Assembly: GCA_023481285.1 (NCBI GenBank)
Contig: JAMCWL010000037.1
Location: 1 to 51,847 of the forward strand
Reading direction: 5' to 3'
DNA: 51,847 nt
Source of the DNA: Actinomycetota bacterium
Lineage (GTDB): Bacteria > Actinomycetota > Aquicultoria > Aquicultorales > JAMCWL01
Shown piece after piece: positions 25,449 to 35,169 of the stretch. The notes under the pieces are model-generated. The model had not been told where the DNA came from and searched no databases. It saw only the letters and a program-made list of their open reading frames with translations. Numbering within the stretch: position 1 is the stretch's first letter; each line of letters opens with the position of its first letter. The position numbers and the translations under genes are program-made.

Positions 25449-25670
25449 TCATCTACCGCAGGTGCTGCAATCGGAAGATGAGCAGGACGAGCAGGCGGAG
25501 CCGCCGGACGCCTCCGCTCTTGAAACGCCGCCAACTCGAAAGGCCGTTATGCGCTGCTTGAGCTCGCTTCCCCCGCACTCCGGGCAGCGGGCATCAGAAG
25601 ATCGACCGACTCCCACCAGAAGGTCGAATCTTTCGCCGCAGCTTAAGCAGTCGAATTCAAAGGTTGGCAC
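25449..25670 (-). CDS. FmdB-family zinc ribbon protein
   Basis: 73 residues. MPTFEFDCLSCGERFDLLV and ARCPECGG form a CxxC...CxxC zinc ribbon, the FmdB/CxxC_CXXC_SSSS type. A Ser/Cys-rich tail (SGGSACSSCSSSDCSTCGR) follows, as is normal in this family. The function of the family is mostly putative regulation. It sits in a run of housekeeping genes on the same strand. Confidence 0.85.
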   Translation of the reverse strand: MPTFEFDCLSCGERFDLLVGVGRSSDARCPECGGSELKQRITAFRVGGVSRAEASGGSACSSCSSSDCSTCGR

Positions 25671-25718
25671 AGTTCACCTCTCAAGTTGCCAAGAAGCTTC
25701 GAAACAATATTAACAATA

Positions 25719-26486
25719 CTAGCCCAGAGAGGTAAAGCTCGGGTAAAAGAACCCGAGAATCCTTCCGGGATTATCCCTGACCAGGGCAAGCGCCGGGCTC
25801 TTACCAAGAAGACGAGCGACAATATGCAGGGCGCCCTTGAGGCAGGGCGGGCGGCTCTCCAAATCATGGGCGTCGGAGGCAACCGCAAAGGCCCAGCCTT
25901 TGCGCATGATATCCACTGCAGTTGCGTATTCCGGCCCGAAGCCCATCTCGAGGCTTAAGGTGTTGATCTGAATGAGGCAACCCTGGTCGACCAGTGATTC
26001 CAAACGCTTGAGCCGCTTCTGCACGGCTACCGTGCGCTCCGGGTGCGCGAGGATGGGAACCAAACCCTTCAACCTCAACCTGAAGATTAGGTCTTGCATG
26101 TAGAAGGGAATGTCGTCTAAGGGCATCTCAATGAGGATATAGCGACTGTCCGCCAGTGTCTGCAGAGACCCGTCTTCGAGTTGCCGGAAGATGTGCGGGG
26201 AGGCCTTTATTTCAGCTCCCGGATAGACCTCGAGCTCGACCCCTTCCGACCGCAGCACCTTGTTCAACGAGGCGATTTCCCTCTCGACGACGGCGCGATC
26301 TGTCCCGTAAGCTTCATTTGAATGGGGAGTGGCGATTATCGCCGACACCCCATGGGCGACCGCCGTCCTAGCCATCTCGACGCTCTCTTCAACGGCGACG
26401 GCACCGTCGTCGAGGCCCGGCAGGATATGCGCGTGTATGTCGACAAACCCACCGTCCGAGGAAAACTCGTCTTTCAAATCCGACAT
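25719..26486 (-). CDS. CpsB/YwqE-type PHP-domain phosphatase
   Basis: 255 residues. The PHP metal-binding motifs are FVDIHAHILPGLDDGA, ATPHSN, LAHPERT and ASDAHDLESRPP. The family (CpsB of pneumococcus, YwqE of Bacillus) dephosphorylates tyrosine kinases that control capsule or exopolysaccharide export. No tyrosine kinase or capsule genes are seen nearby, only surface-related genes (sortase, DUF4012 protein) upstream. Confidence 0.9.
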   Translation of the reverse strand: MSDLKDEFSSDGGFVDIHAHILPGLDDGAVAVEESVEMARTAVAHGVSAIIATPHSNEAYGTDRAVVEREIASLNKVLRSEGVELEVYPGAEIKASPHIFRQLEDGSLQTLADSRYILIEMPLDDIPFYMQDLIFRLRLKGLVPILAHPERTVAVQKRLKRLESLVDQGCLIQINTLSLEMGFGPEYATAVDIMRKGWAFAVASDAHDLESRPPCLKGALHIVARLLGKSPALALVRDNPGRILGFFYPSFTSLG

Positions 26487-26559
26487 CAGTAAGCTCCTCT
26501 GAAGTTAGGAGAACCCCATTTGACGGCTAGACGGCTCTCCCATTCTGAAAAGAGCTGTT

Positions 26560-27435
26560 CTAAAAAGAGAAAGCTTCTTTGAGGTCCGCCAGCACAAGAA
26601 GACGGCTTGTTGAGAAATACTTGGGCTCGCAGGTGGAGAGAACCAGATGCGGTTTGCCTCCCGGCTTTAAGCTCTCCATATCGGTCGGTTTAACTACAAG
26701 ATTGCCCGTAACTTCGTAGACATAGAGAGAATCTTTTGTGTAAAGCTTTATCTTGTCACCAGCCTTCAAGCGATCCAGGTTTGCGAATGGCGCTCCGTAC
26801 ATCGTCCGGTGACCGGCTATCAGGGCCGTCCCGGGCTGCCCAATTGCGGCCGTTTCCGGCACATAAGCGGGGCCTTTGACCAGATTCGACCAGGTGGCCG
26901 TATTGCGAACGCCCGTTCTAAGGCCTATCACATCGATCACGAGAAAGGCGATTTCCTCTCCTGACGTTGCCTGCATACCGCCCGAAAGAGCGGTTGATCT
27001 GATGGTGACATTGGCGGTCAAGGTTAGGGGCGTGCCATCGAGGTTCACGCCCCTCATCGTTACCGTGTGAATTCCGACCCCGGCGCTCTCCGGCACCGTA
27101 AATTTGATTGACGCCCGTCCTTGGGGATCGGACCGTCCGGTGGCGACCGGGGTCCCGTCAAAGGCGACCGACACCTCCGAGTGCGGCGCAAAGCCATCCC
27201 CGCTCACCGTGAGCGATCTTTCAGAGACCGCTTTGATCGCTTTGTTTGAGCGCTCCGCTTTCTCGACGCTCTCCCGCCAGCGAGCTTCAGACGCTCTTTG
27301 CGCGTAGCGTGATATAGTGTTCATGACAATTGGCACAAGCGTAGCGATCACGCCGACGACGATCAGAACACTGGTAAAATAGCGCCAAAAGCGCCGGCTC
27401 TTCTCTCCGCCTTTTCCAGGAAGCTTGGCCGACAA
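26560..27435 (-). CDS. Sortase (class E/D-like) with an inserted Ig-like domain
   Basis: 291 residues. An N-terminal membrane anchor (FTSVLIVVGVIATLVPIVM) is followed by a domain of about 80 residues resembling a bacterial Ig/IPT fold (RSLTVSGDGFAPHSEVSV... PQGRASIKFTVPES). The C-terminal sortase domain, about residues 160-290, has the catalytic His in LIAGHRTMYGAPFANLDRL, Cys in LVLSTCEPKYFSTSRL and an Arg shortly after. It anchors proteins to the wall or builds pili. The Ig-like insertion between anchor and catalytic domain is unusual. The gene starts 5 bases after its likely substrate gene, so both are one operon. Confidence 0.88.
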   Translation of the reverse strand: MSAKLPGKGGEKSRRFWRYFTSVLIVVGVIATLVPIVMNTISRYAQRASEARWRESVEKAERSNKAIKAVSERSLTVSGDGFAPHSEVSVAFDGTPVATGRSDPQGRASIKFTVPESAGVGIHTVTMRGVNLDGTPLTLTANVTIRSTALSGGMQATSGEEIAFLVIDVIGLRTGVRNTATWSNLVKGPAYVPETAAIGQPGTALIAGHRTMYGAPFANLDRLKAGDKIKLYTKDSLYVYEVTGNLVVKPTDMESLKPGGKPHLVLSTCEPKYFSTSRLLVLADLKEAFSF

Positions 27436-27440
27436 TTGCC

Positions 27441-27701
27441 TTAGTCTCCTCGCTTATGCATCAGATACTTCCCGCCAAAGCCGGCGGCAGTCAGCGCTAT
27501 GCCGACACCCATCGAGAGAAGAAGAAGGTCTCCCCCCGTGATTGGAAATGCACCGGGCGCCGACGGAGCAGCCGCCTCACCCGTAATAGCGGCTCCTTCT
27601 CCAGCCGCAGGAACGTAGGGCTGAGCTAGAGCTTGAAGAGGAAATAGTGCGGCTAGAGCCATGATGACGACTAGAAGTAAAATCATCCCTACTCTGCGCA
27701 A
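27441..27701 (-). CDS. Small sortase-substrate surface protein with FPITG motif
   Basis: 86 residues. A signal peptide with a basic start (MRRVGM) ends near LQALAQ. The mature part is short and Pro/Ala/Gly-rich. A sorting-like signal is FPITGGD, followed by a hydrophobic segment of about 20 residues and a basic tail (HKRGD), as in LPXTG proteins with a variant motif. The TTG at 27701 is chosen because AAAGGAGG lies 9 bases upstream and it gives a positively charged start. It lies 5 bases before the sortase gene, which is probably its partner. The exposed part is so short (about 30 residues) that it may be a pilin-like spacer or a signalling peptide. Confidence 0.8.
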   Translation of the reverse strand: MRRVGMILLLVVIMALAALFPLQALAQPYVPAAGEGAAITGEAAAPSAPGAFPITGGDLLLLSMGVGIALTAAGFGGKYLMHKRGD

Positions 27702-28199
27702 AAGACACAACCTCCTTTCTTTGCCTAGCTAGCTACTTGGCTGTCCCGTTGCGAGTTCTAATATTATGAGCCTACCTCCCCAACAGGATGTACGAAGATT
27801 TACCCGTAACACCCACACCGAAAACATTCCTGTTTATTGAATCGCTTAATGCAATGGGCCTGACGTTTACCGTTCACGACGCCCTGTTGTAGGTTGAGGG
27901 ATCATGGGTAGAGCCTCATGACGCAAGCAGCACGATCGGCGTGTGAAAATGCCAGCTCGTGGATCTCCGCTTGATATACCTAAGAGATGGAGGGCGTGTG
28001 CCTGCCGAAGAAAATCCTCCGGAGGCCGAGCGGGCATGGATTTTGCGCTCGCGGCGCAAAAGAGCGAGACCGAGGCGGAAGCGGCGATTTCCTCGCCGGG
28101 GAAATCGACCGCGGTTTTCGGAGGTGCGCACACGCCCGAACAGTTGGCAAAGATAGTTGGAGGCAGACTAGTCGTTCATGAGATTGCCAGCCTGGCTGG
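27702..28199. other. GC-rich intergenic region without a convincing gene
   Basis: No gene is supported in these 498 bases, although several frames are open in the GC-rich part around 27940-28190. The longest is a plus-strand frame that runs into the DUF4012 gene on the opposite strand. The codon use looks like coding sequence in none of the frames consistently. A degraded gene is possible. The promoter for the small surface protein and sortase should lie near 27720-27780 on the minus strand. Confidence 0.4.
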
Positions 28200-30191
28200 T
28201 TATTCAGCTTTGAAGAGCTCCTTTAGCGTAACGTCTGAGGAGAGCTTCCCGGCAGCCTTGAGGCGCGAACCTTCGGATCTGAAATCCCCCGAAAGCGGGG
28301 TAAAGATGGACCCGGTAACGCTGACGGCATACTCGGCATCGTTTACCATCGGTTGCTTCTGGATTATCAAAGAGTACTCTCGATCGGAACCCCCGCCCGT
28401 CAGAGCTTTTGGGACCTCATACTCAAACCGGAAGACGCTCTTGCCGCCCGGGGGTATCTTGGCGAGGATTGAGAAGACGGTCTTGTCCAGCTCCGGCGCC
28501 ACCTCGACAGTTGAGGAGAGGCCGTTGAGGGTTGCGAGCTTAAGCCTGGATTCCTTCGGTACGAAGATCGAGAGATAGGCCTCGTTAGTGCCGGCCGGAG
28601 CGCCTGGAGACGCCTTGCCCGCGACATACTCGGTCAGGCCCGAATTGGGCGCCCTATTGTAAAGAGTTACGCTCGTCGACATCTTGGCCCGACCGCCTTC
28701 CTGCAGCTCGACGTCGTGAGAGACCGACTCCTTCAAGTAGTAATCGACCTTGTTCATCCCGTAGTTCTCGACGTCGACGAGCAGGTAATCTCCCGTTGAG
28801 CGCTTGGTTTCTCCACCATAGCCAAGACTCTTGATTTTGCGCTCTTCCTCGGGATCGACAAGGTAAACCATGAGGTGTTTCTCGTCAAGCGCTCGGCCAA
28901 GGGCGCTTGCCAGCTCTCCTGCATTTGAGAAAGAACCGCTGAGCATCTTAGCCCAAACGGCTTCCGCGAGATGCCTGAGGGAGTCCTTGCGGTCAGACCG
29001 TTCGTCGAAATCGGCATAGGTATCGGAGAGAGTCCACTTGACGGCATTGCTGGACCCGACCGTCACGCCCAGATCGGGCAGCTTGACAGGGCCGGTCGCT
29101 CTTAGAAGATAAGACAGCCCCACCGGGTCTACGGCGATAACCCCATTAGCCTGCTTGCCGGTTGACGCCTTGTAGAGAGAGGCCACGATGGCGGCGGACG
29201 TCGGAAAGTCGGGCGACATGTTGGCATTCAGCCATAAGCTTGGCGATGTGCTTAAAAGCGTAGCGTGGCGCTCGACGAAATCGCGTGGGGCCTCGACGGG
29301 TTGGGCGTCCGGCTTTCTTAAAGCGTGTATCTCATCGAACCGTTCGAGGGCAAGCTTTCCGTGATCCACGGAGATTATGCCGTAATTGCCAATCAAGCCG
29401 CCGGTCGCACGCAGCTCGGCATTGTTCTGAACGGCCAGAAAGTACTCCCGCCTACCGTCCCCACCCAGGATGGCTGGAAGAATTTTCGCCACCATCCTAC
29501 CCTTTTCGATGGCGGCGCTCGCCGCTTTGATTTGCCATTCGAGTTCTCGTCTGGCCTTGGCGACGGGGGGGATAAGAAACGTCTTAGGTATCTCCGTTTC
29601 GTCTTCGCGAGCGGCTCGCATCTCACCGCCGGCGCGCCCGAGACGCTCCTCCGCCTTCGCGAAGACGGTCAGGTCCATCTCGCCGGTCTTTATCCAACTT
29701 CTCTTCGCCCGCTCGAGTTCCGCGTAGAGATCAGCCAGCTCAGCACCGGCTCTTATCGAGCGTTGTCCGACGACGACTATCCCCTCGACCGCCCTCAGAC
29801 TGTTTCCAACGACCGGAATGGAAGATACAAGACGAGGTCCGGGAATCTGAAGCAATCGCTGGGCCTCCGATAATTCTTCCTGAGCCGACGTGAGGCGCTC
29901 TTTACCCTCACGGCTTTTTCCACCTTTGATAAGCAAAGCGGATTCGGATACGGCGGCTTTCGCCTTTTCAAGACGTACCTTGATCTCCCTTGAATCCCTG
30001 GCCATGGTGGCGGCCAGGAATACCACCAGTACAACGGCGGTAGAAAGAGCGGCTCCGATTGTCAGTGCTCTTTTGGACCGCCATCTTTTTCTAACCCTTT
30101 TGCGTTTCTTAAACTTTGGTGCCATCGCGCGATTATTACCCGACCGACCGTATAGATTAAACTGAGGCATAGATAGACTGAGCAATTCCAA
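28200..30191 (-). CDS. DUF4012 domain-containing membrane-anchored protein
   Basis: 663 residues. A basic N-terminus (KFKKRKRVRKRWRSKR) is followed by one transmembrane helix (ALSTAVVLVVFLAATMA) and a large extracytoplasmic part. A helical region (about residues 70-250) precedes the DUF4012 core with the signature VQNNAELRATGGLIGNYG. The C-terminal part is beta-rich. The family is common in Actinobacteria and other Gram-positive bacteria, often near exopolysaccharide genes; the biochemical role is unknown. The TTG start at 30191 follows GAGG; an internal ATG at 30125 (MAPKFKK) is an alternative. The gene ends 498 bp before the sortase pair. Confidence 0.85.
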   Translation of the reverse strand: MELLSLSMPQFNLYGRSGNNRAMAPKFKKRKRVRKRWRSKRALTIGAALSTAVVLVVFLAATMARDSREIKVRLEKAKAAVSESALLIKGGKSREGKERLTSAQEELSEAQRLLQIPGPRLVSSIPVVGNSLRAVEGIVVVGQRSIRAGAELADLYAELERAKRSWIKTGEMDLTVFAKAEERLGRAGGEMRAAREDETEIPKTFLIPPVAKARRELEWQIKAASAAIEKGRMVAKILPAILGGDGRREYFLAVQNNAELRATGGLIGNYGIISVDHGKLALERFDEIHALRKPDAQPVEAPRDFVERHATLLSTSPSLWLNANMSPDFPTSAAIVASLYKASTGKQANGVIAVDPVGLSYLLRATGPVKLPDLGVTVGSSNAVKWTLSDTYADFDERSDRKDSLRHLAEAVWAKMLSGSFSNAGELASALGRALDEKHLMVYLVDPEEERKIKSLGYGGETKRSTGDYLLVDVENYGMNKVDYYLKESVSHDVELQEGGRAKMSTSVTLYNRAPNSGLTEYVAGKASPGAPAGTNEAYLSIFVPKESRLKLATLNGLSSTVEVAPELDKTVFSILAKIPPGGKSVFRFEYEVPKALTGGGSDREYSLIIQKQPMVNDAEYAVSVTGSIFTPLSGDFRSEGSRLKAAGKLSSDVTLKELFKAE

Positions 30192-30324
30192 ATTAACCTC
30201 GCGAACCCCTGAAGTAACGGACGCCGACTTGTCATCGACCGTATATCAATGGGGTTTACGCTTTGCTGCTAAGCTGTTAAAATTATGTGAAAGGTAGTGC
30301 TAGCTGTGGCGATAGGAGAGTCAG

Positions 30325-30678
30325 ATGGGCAGAACTTTCGACGTCAACGACGAGGACATCGGCATTCGCACCTTTCAGATACGCAAGCAGCGGCAGGTTG
30401 AACGAGCAATCGAAAAGATACGCTTCAATATGGGTAAGGAGTGGCAAAAGCTCTCCGCCGAGGAGGAGGAGATACTTGAGTGGGCGCTAGGTGAGGCCTG
30501 GGCCATGATGGGCTTCTCCGATTGGGAACACATCGGCTTCTCCTTCATGGAGTATGCGGACGCCCAGCAGATAATCCTCCTGGCCAGGGAGGTCGTCGAG
30601 CACAGAATGCCAGGCACCAAAGCGATCGAGCAGATACATCAGATGCTGAACGGTCTCTCACAGAAGCCGGAAGATTAG
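30325..30678 (+). CDS. Small protein of unknown function
   Basis: 117 residues and the only plus-strand gene between 22 and 50 kb. It is mostly helical and charged. Distinct segments are IRTFQIRKQRQVERAIEKI, LSAEEEEILEWALGEAWAMMGFSDWEH and LAREVVEHRMPGTKAIEQIHQML. No family recognised. There is no signal peptide or membrane segment. It is divergent from the DUF4012 gene and convergent with the ATPase operon. Codon pattern and length support a real gene. Confidence 0.65.
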   Translation: MGRTFDVNDEDIGIRTFQIRKQRQVERAIEKIRFNMGKEWQKLSAEEEEILEWALGEAWAMMGFSDWEHIGFSFMEYADAQQIILLAREVVEHRMPGTKAIEQIHQMLNGLSQKPED

Positions 30679-30718
30679 CTTCTAGCTTCTAGCTTCTAGC
30701 TTCTAGTTTCTAGTTTCC
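30676..30718. repeat. 7-bp tandem repeat (tagcttc / tagtttc)
   Basis: Four copies of tagcttc followed by two of tagtttc lie between two convergent genes and reach into the last codons of the ATPase subunit D gene. It belongs to the AGCT-rich spacer type seen at several places. Confidence 0.8.
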
Positions 30719-31363
30719 AGCTTGTATCGCCTTCTTCTTGGCTTCGATCGATTGCTTGACCTTCTTGAGGCGGAAAAGATCCTCTCTCGCCCGCTCTTCG
30801 AGGGCCATCTGGATGTACTTGACCTGCTCTTTCAAGGCGGGAACGACGACGTAGTCAAGAGCGTTTACCCGGCGGCGGGTCTTTTGGATCTCGTCACCGA
30901 GCCGTCGGAGCTTGGTTTCGACGGCTGCTATCTCGATGACGGTGTCGATCTCATGCTCGAACTTCTCGGCGACCTCATTCACGCGGCTAGAAACGCCGGT
31001 CAGAGAGTAACCGCGGGCCAGCGTCGAGCGTTTGACGCTCTTCTTCTGGACGTTTGGAACCGGCACGCCCATGATATAGCTCCCACTGATATCGACGCTG
31101 ACCTCCCCCCTAGTAGCCAGAGACGCCGACTTGAGGGTCACGGACCCGTCAACCGCTTTGGCCACCGCAAGCGAAAAGGCGGATTCTTTCGAGGCCTCTT
31201 CAAGCCTGCGGCTCGATTCGAGGACCTCGTCCATGATCGACATGAATTCGATCAGGAGAGCGTCCCTCTTCTGGGAGAGCAAGTCACGGCCCTGCTCGGC
31301 TAGGGCGATCTGGTTCTTCCTGGCCAGAAGCTCAGTTCGTGTAGGGTGTACCTCTTCAGCCAC
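30710..31363 (-). CDS. atpD: V/A-type ATP synthase subunit D
   Basis: About 217 residues. Subunit D forms the central rotor shaft of the V1/A1 part. The N-terminal motif VHPTRTELLARKNQIALAEQGRDLLSQKRDALL and the C-terminal RVNALDYVVVPALKEQVKYIQMALEERAREDLFRLKKVK are typical, both long coiled-coil helices. The GTG at 31363 is chosen with GGAG six bases upstream; an ATG at 31375 is possible. Last gene of the ATPase operon, separated by 150 bp of AGCT-rich repeats from subunit B. The gene symbol follows V-type usage. Confidence 0.93.
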   Translation of the reverse strand: MAEEVHPTRTELLARKNQIALAEQGRDLLSQKRDALLIEFMSIMDEVLESSRRLEEASKESAFSLAVAKAVDGSVTLKSASLATRGEVSVDISGSYIMGVPVPNVQKKSVKRSTLARGYSLTGVSSRVNEVAEKFEHEIDTVIEIAAVETKLRRLGDEIQKTRRRVNALDYVVVPALKEQVKYIQMALEERAREDLFRLKKVKQSIEAKKKAIQAGN

Positions 31364-31375
31364 TACGCACTCCAT

Positions 31376-31475
31376 TCTCTCAAGCTGTCAGCCGTCAGCT
31401 TTCAGCTTAATTCTTGAGCCGCAAGCCCTTAAAAGCTGATCGCTGATAGCTGATAGCTGATAGCTAGAAGCTCGC
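31376..31475. repeat. AGCT-rich tandem repeats between ATPase subunits B and D
   Basis: The spacer contains agctgtcagccgtcagctttcagct and, further on, four near-copies of agctgat (agctgatcgctgatagctgatagctgatagct is split across about 31434-31465). The repeats are inside an operon, so they may modulate translation or stability of the message. Confidence 0.65.
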
Positions 31476-31525
31476 ACATCCTTAAAGCTCGGATGTAAAG
31501 CAACCTAGCATACAATATGAGCCTT

Positions 31526-33001
31526 TCATGAGACGGCTCCGATCTCCTCGGACTCGACCCCTTCCTCTTCCTTCGTCGAGACGAGATACTTATCGATGTG
31601 CTCTTGCTTGATCTGCTTCAGCTCGCTCTTCGGCAGCATGGACAGAAGCTCCCAGCCTATTTCGAGCGTGCGATCGATCTCCCGGTCCTCGTCCCCTTGA
31701 CCGATAAAGATGTTCTCAAAATCGTCAGCGAACTTGAGGTACTTCCGGTCGGTCTCCGAGAGCGCCTCCTCGCCGATGATCGAGACGAGCCTGCGAAGAT
31801 CGCGCCCCTGCGCGTACGCCGCATAAAGCTGGTTGGCAACCCCCCGGTGATCCTCCCTCGTCTTGCCCTCGCCGATACCGAGGTTCATCAGTCGAGAGAG
31901 GCAAGGCAGAGAATCGATCGGCGGATAGATGCCACGCCGGTGCAGGTGCCTACCGAGAACTATCTGCCCCTCGGTGATGTAGCCGGTGAGGTCCGGGATC
32001 GGATGGGTGATGTCGTCGTCGGGCATGGTAAGGATCGAAAGCTGGGTGATCGAGCCTTTCTTGCCCTTCAACCGACCGGCCCTCTCGTAAATCTGTGAGA
32101 GGTCGGTATACATGTAGCCCGGGTAACCGCGGCGCCCGGGAACCTCTTCGCGGGCGGTCGATATCTCGCGCAGCGCCTCGCAGTAGTTCGTCATATCGGA
32201 GAGGATGACGAGCACCTGCATATCGTGCTCGAACGCCAGAAACTCGGCAACCGTCGAAGCGCAGCGCGGCGTGATGTTCCGCTCGATCGTCGGGTCGTCG
32301 GCCAGGTTCATAAAGAATACGACCCGCTCAAGTGCTCCCGTCCGCTCGAAGTCCTTGCGGAAGAAGGCGGCTTCGCGGTGGGTGATGCCCATCGCGCCGA
32401 AGACGATGGCGAATTGCTCGCCCGTCGTGACCTTGGCCTGGCGGATGATCTGGGCCGTTAGCTCGTTGGCGGGAAGGCCCGCGCCGGAGAAGATCGGGAG
32501 CTTCTGGCCGCGAACCAACGTGTTCAACCCGTCGATAGCCGAGATGCCGGTCTGGATGAAGTCGGCCGGTTTCTCGCGCTGCGCCGGGTTGATCGGCGCA
32601 CCGGTGATCGACTCCCTCTTTTCCGGGAGTATGCGCGGGCCGCCGTCGATCGGTTCGCCGACGCCGTTGAGGACGCGGCCTAAAAGATCGATGGAGAGGT
32701 CTAGCTTTGCGACCTCCTCACGGAAGCGCACGGTCGTTTTAGCGACGTCGAGGCCCTGAGTCCCCTCGAAAACCTGGATCGCCGCGTACTTTTCCGTACA
32801 CTCGAGAACCTGACCGCTCCGCCTGGCGCCGTCATCGAGCAGGATGTCGACCATCTCGCCGTAGGAGACGTTGTGCACGTTCTCCACGAAGATCAGCGGC
32901 CCGGAGATGTATGTGACCGTCCGGTAGTCCCGCTGTATCAGAGACATGCCGATTAAGCTCTTATCGGCGGTTGCCTCCTTTTTCGATATCACCTTTTCCA
33001 T
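31526..33001 (-). CDS. atpB: V/A-type ATP synthase subunit B
   Basis: 491 residues. Subunit B is the non-catalytic regulatory subunit of the V1/A1 hexamer. Motifs include [29 protein letters not shown] (modified P-loop lacking the GKT), and [35 protein letters not shown] in short typical order. The ATG overlaps the stop of subunit A (TAATG). An internal ATG 18 codons later ([11 protein letters not shown]) starts where most homologues do; the first ATG adds a Lys-rich segment. Confidence 0.95.
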   Translation of the reverse strand: MEKVISKKEATADKSLIGMSLIQRDYRTVTYISGPLIFVENVHNVSYGEMVDILLDDGARRSGQVLECTEKYAAIQVFEGTQGLDVAKTTVRFREEVAKLDLSIDLLGRVLNGVGEPIDGGPRILPEKRESITGAPINPAQREKPADFIQTGISAIDGLNTLVRGQKLPIFSGAGLPANELTAQIIRQAKVTTGEQFAIVFGAMGITHREAAFFRKDFERTGALERVVFFMNLADDPTIERNITPRCASTVAEFLAFEHDMQVLVILSDMTNYCEALREISTAREEVPGRRGYPGYMYTDLSQIYERAGRLKGKKGSITQLSILTMPDDDITHPIPDLTGYITEGQIVLGRHLHRRGIYPPIDSLPCLSRLMNLGIGEGKTREDHRGVANQLYAAYAQGRDLRRLVSIIGEEALSETDRKYLKFADDFENIFIGQGDEDREIDRTLEIGWELLSMLPKSELKQIKQEHIDKYLVSTKEEEGVESEEIGAVS

Positions 33002-34749
33002 TACAGCACCTCTAGAGAGACGATTTCCTGATTTATCCTATCGACAAGGCCCTTTATCCTCTCGGGCGCTTCCTTGATCGGGATCTCCTTCATGCGCGCT
33101 ATCTCGTCCTTGAACGGGAGCTCGAATATCTGGCCGAGGCCGATTCCCCGCCTCAGAGCCTCGTTTATCGCACTGTAGAAGGAGGTGATCGCCTTCAACA
33201 TCCAGTACTGCTTCTCGAGAGGACAGAATGAGTCAATCTCATGGAAGGCGAACTGCTGCAGATAGTCTTCCCTCAGCATCCGGGTAACCTCCAGAATCGC
33301 CTTCTCGGATTCCGGAAGAGCGTCCGGGCCTACCAGTTGGACGATTTCCTGGAGCTCCGATTCCTTCTGAAGAAGAGTCATCGCTTTATCTCTCAGCTCG
33401 AAAAACTCCGGCGTCACGTTCTGAGCGTACCACTCCTTGATCTGGCCCATGTAGAGTGAGTAGCTCTTGATCCAGTTGATGGCCGGGAAGTGGCGCCGGT
33501 GGGCGAGGCTCGTGTCGAGCGCCCAGAAAGCGCCGGTTATCCGGAGCGAGTTCTGGGTCATCGGCTCGGAAAAGTCACCGCCCGGAGGCGATACGGCCCC
33601 GACCACGGTGACCGAGCCTATCCGTGCGTCGCCGCCCAGACAGATCGTCCGACCGGTCCGCTCGTAGAAGCTAGCCAACCTCGTCGCGAGATACGCCGGG
33701 TATCCTTCCTCTCCCGGCATCTCCTCGAGCCGGCCGGAGACCTCTCGCAGGGCCTCGCCCCAGCGGGAGGTCGAGTCGGCCATCATGGCCACGTCGTAAC
33801 CCATGTCGCGGTAGTACTCCGCAAGCGCGATGCCGGTATAAATGGAGGCTTCCCTGGCCGCCACCGGCATATTCGAGGTGTTTGCGATGAGGATCGTCCG
33901 GTCCATCAGAGGATTGCCGGTCTTCGGGTCAACAAGCTCCGGGAACTCCGAGAGAACTTCCGTCATCTCGTTGCCCCGCTCGCCACAGCCCACGTAGACG
34001 ATGATGTCGGCGTCGGCCCACTTGGCAAGCGTTTGCTCGGTAACCGTCTTGCCGGTCCCGAACCCGCCCGGAATGATGGCGGATCCCCCCTTCGGTATCG
34101 GGAAGAAAGTATCGAATATCCGTTGGCCCGTAATAAGCGGCATTTCGGGATCGAGCTTCCGCGTGTATGGCCGCCCTTTACGCACCGGCCACACCTGCAT
34201 AAGCTGGACCTTCGTACCGTCTGAAAGAGTGCAGACGGTGGCATCGACCGGGAATTCTCCCTCGAAGATGGTCTCCACACTGCCGCCGCCACCAAAGGGT
34301 ACCATTATCCGGTGCTCGATGCTCGAAGTCTCTTTTACCGTACCGATTATATCGCCCTCTTGGACCACATCCCCCTTCTTAACTTTCGCTATGAAGGTCC
34401 ATTTTTTATTGCGGTTAAGGGCGGCGATTTGGACGCCTTTGACGATAAAGTCGCCGTATTGCTTGGCGATCTCCGGTAGCGGCCTCTGGGTCCCGTCAAA
34501 AATGCTCGTCAGAAGGCCGGGGCCCAGCTCAACCGTCATCGGGCTCTCGGTGCTATCGACCGGCTCTCCCACGCGCAGGCCCGAGGTGTCCTCGTAAACC
34601 TGAACCACCGCGAGGTCGCCTTCAAGTCTGATCACCTCGCCGATAAGCCCGTGCTCGCCGACGTGCACGACGTCGTACATGCGCGAGCCCCGCATGCCTT
34701 TGGCCTCGACGACGGGACCGGTGATCTTCGCGATTGTGCCTTTGATCAT
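33001..34749 (-). CDS. atpA: V/A-type ATP synthase catalytic subunit A
   Basis: 582 residues. The catalytic subunit has P-loop [18 protein letters not shown], the catalytic Glu in [47 protein letters not shown] and the V/A-specific non-homologous region (about residues 115-185). It drives ATP synthesis or hydrolysis coupled to ion movement. GGTGGGAAGGAC precedes the start. It is separated from subunit F by 87 bp, the longest gap in the first part of the operon. Confidence 0.96.
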   Translation of the reverse strand: MIKGTIAKITGPVVEAKGMRGSRMYDVVHVGEHGLIGEVIRLEGDLAVVQVYEDTSGLRVGEPVDSTESPMTVELGPGLLTSIFDGTQRPLPEIAKQYGDFIVKGVQIAALNRNKKWTFIAKVKKGDVVQEGDIIGTVKETSSIEHRIMVPFGGGGSVETIFEGEFPVDATVCTLSDGTKVQLMQVWPVRKGRPYTRKLDPEMPLITGQRIFDTFFPIPKGGSAIIPGGFGTGKTVTEQTLAKWADADIIVYVGCGERGNEMTEVLSEFPELVDPKTGNPLMDRTILIANTSNMPVAAREASIYTGIALAEYYRDMGYDVAMMADSTSRWGEALREVSGRLEEMPGEEGYPAYLATRLASFYERTGRTICLGGDARIGSVTVVGAVSPPGGDFSEPMTQNSLRITGAFWALDTSLAHRRHFPAINWIKSYSLYMGQIKEWYAQNVTPEFFELRDKAMTLLQKESELQEIVQLVGPDALPESEKAILEVTRMLREDYLQQFAFHEIDSFCPLEKQYWMLKAITSFYSAINEALRRGIGLGQIFELPFKDEIARMKEIPIKEAPERIKGLVDRINQEIVSLEVL

Positions 34750-34836
34750 GTCCTTCCCACCTTAAGCTTACTTAGTGGTGCCAGGTTTCTCTCTTGGATA
34801 TTTAACCAAGGACCCGCACCATAGCTCATCAAACAG

Positions 34837-35169
34837 TTAACCCTGCCCGAGTTTGATGTCAAATCCTACGGCCCGCCTGATCAAGCGCCGAATATATTCA
34901 GGCCTGGCATCGCTGGATTCGACCCTATCCTTGGCCGGAATAGGGATGACGATCGGACGGTATAGCTTATCGATCTTCTCCTTGACCCTATCGTCCATCT
35001 GCGCCATCAGATCTTCGTCGATCGCAACGATTCCCGAGCGATCATCGTTGATCAAGGCTACCAACTGCTTCTTTGCCTCTTCCGCATCATTGGCTTCAAG
35101 GACGTCGACGCCCGCCAACCTGAAACCGAATGCGCTCTCGCTTTTTGTCAGAATTACCAACTTATACAA
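34837..35169 (-). CDS. atpF: V/A-type ATP synthase subunit F
   Basis: 110 residues. Subunit F is the small Rossmann-like central-stalk protein. It has the pattern KLVILTKSESAFGFRLAGVDVLEAND, DRSGIVAIDEDLMAQMD and PIVIPIPAKDR typical of the family. It overlaps the end of subunit C by 8 bases and starts with TTG. Confidence 0.9.
   Translation of the reverse strand: MYKLVILTKSESAFGFRLAGVDVLEANDAEEAKKQLVALINDDRSGIVAIDEDLMAQMDDRVKEKIDKLYRPIVIPIPAKDRVESSDARPEYIRRLIRRAVGFDIKLGQG

Noticed and set aside
27943-28578. Long plus-strand frame of 211 codons
   Set aside because: More than half lies opposite the clear DUF4012 gene, it has no ribosome binding site, and the sequence does not resemble a folded protein.
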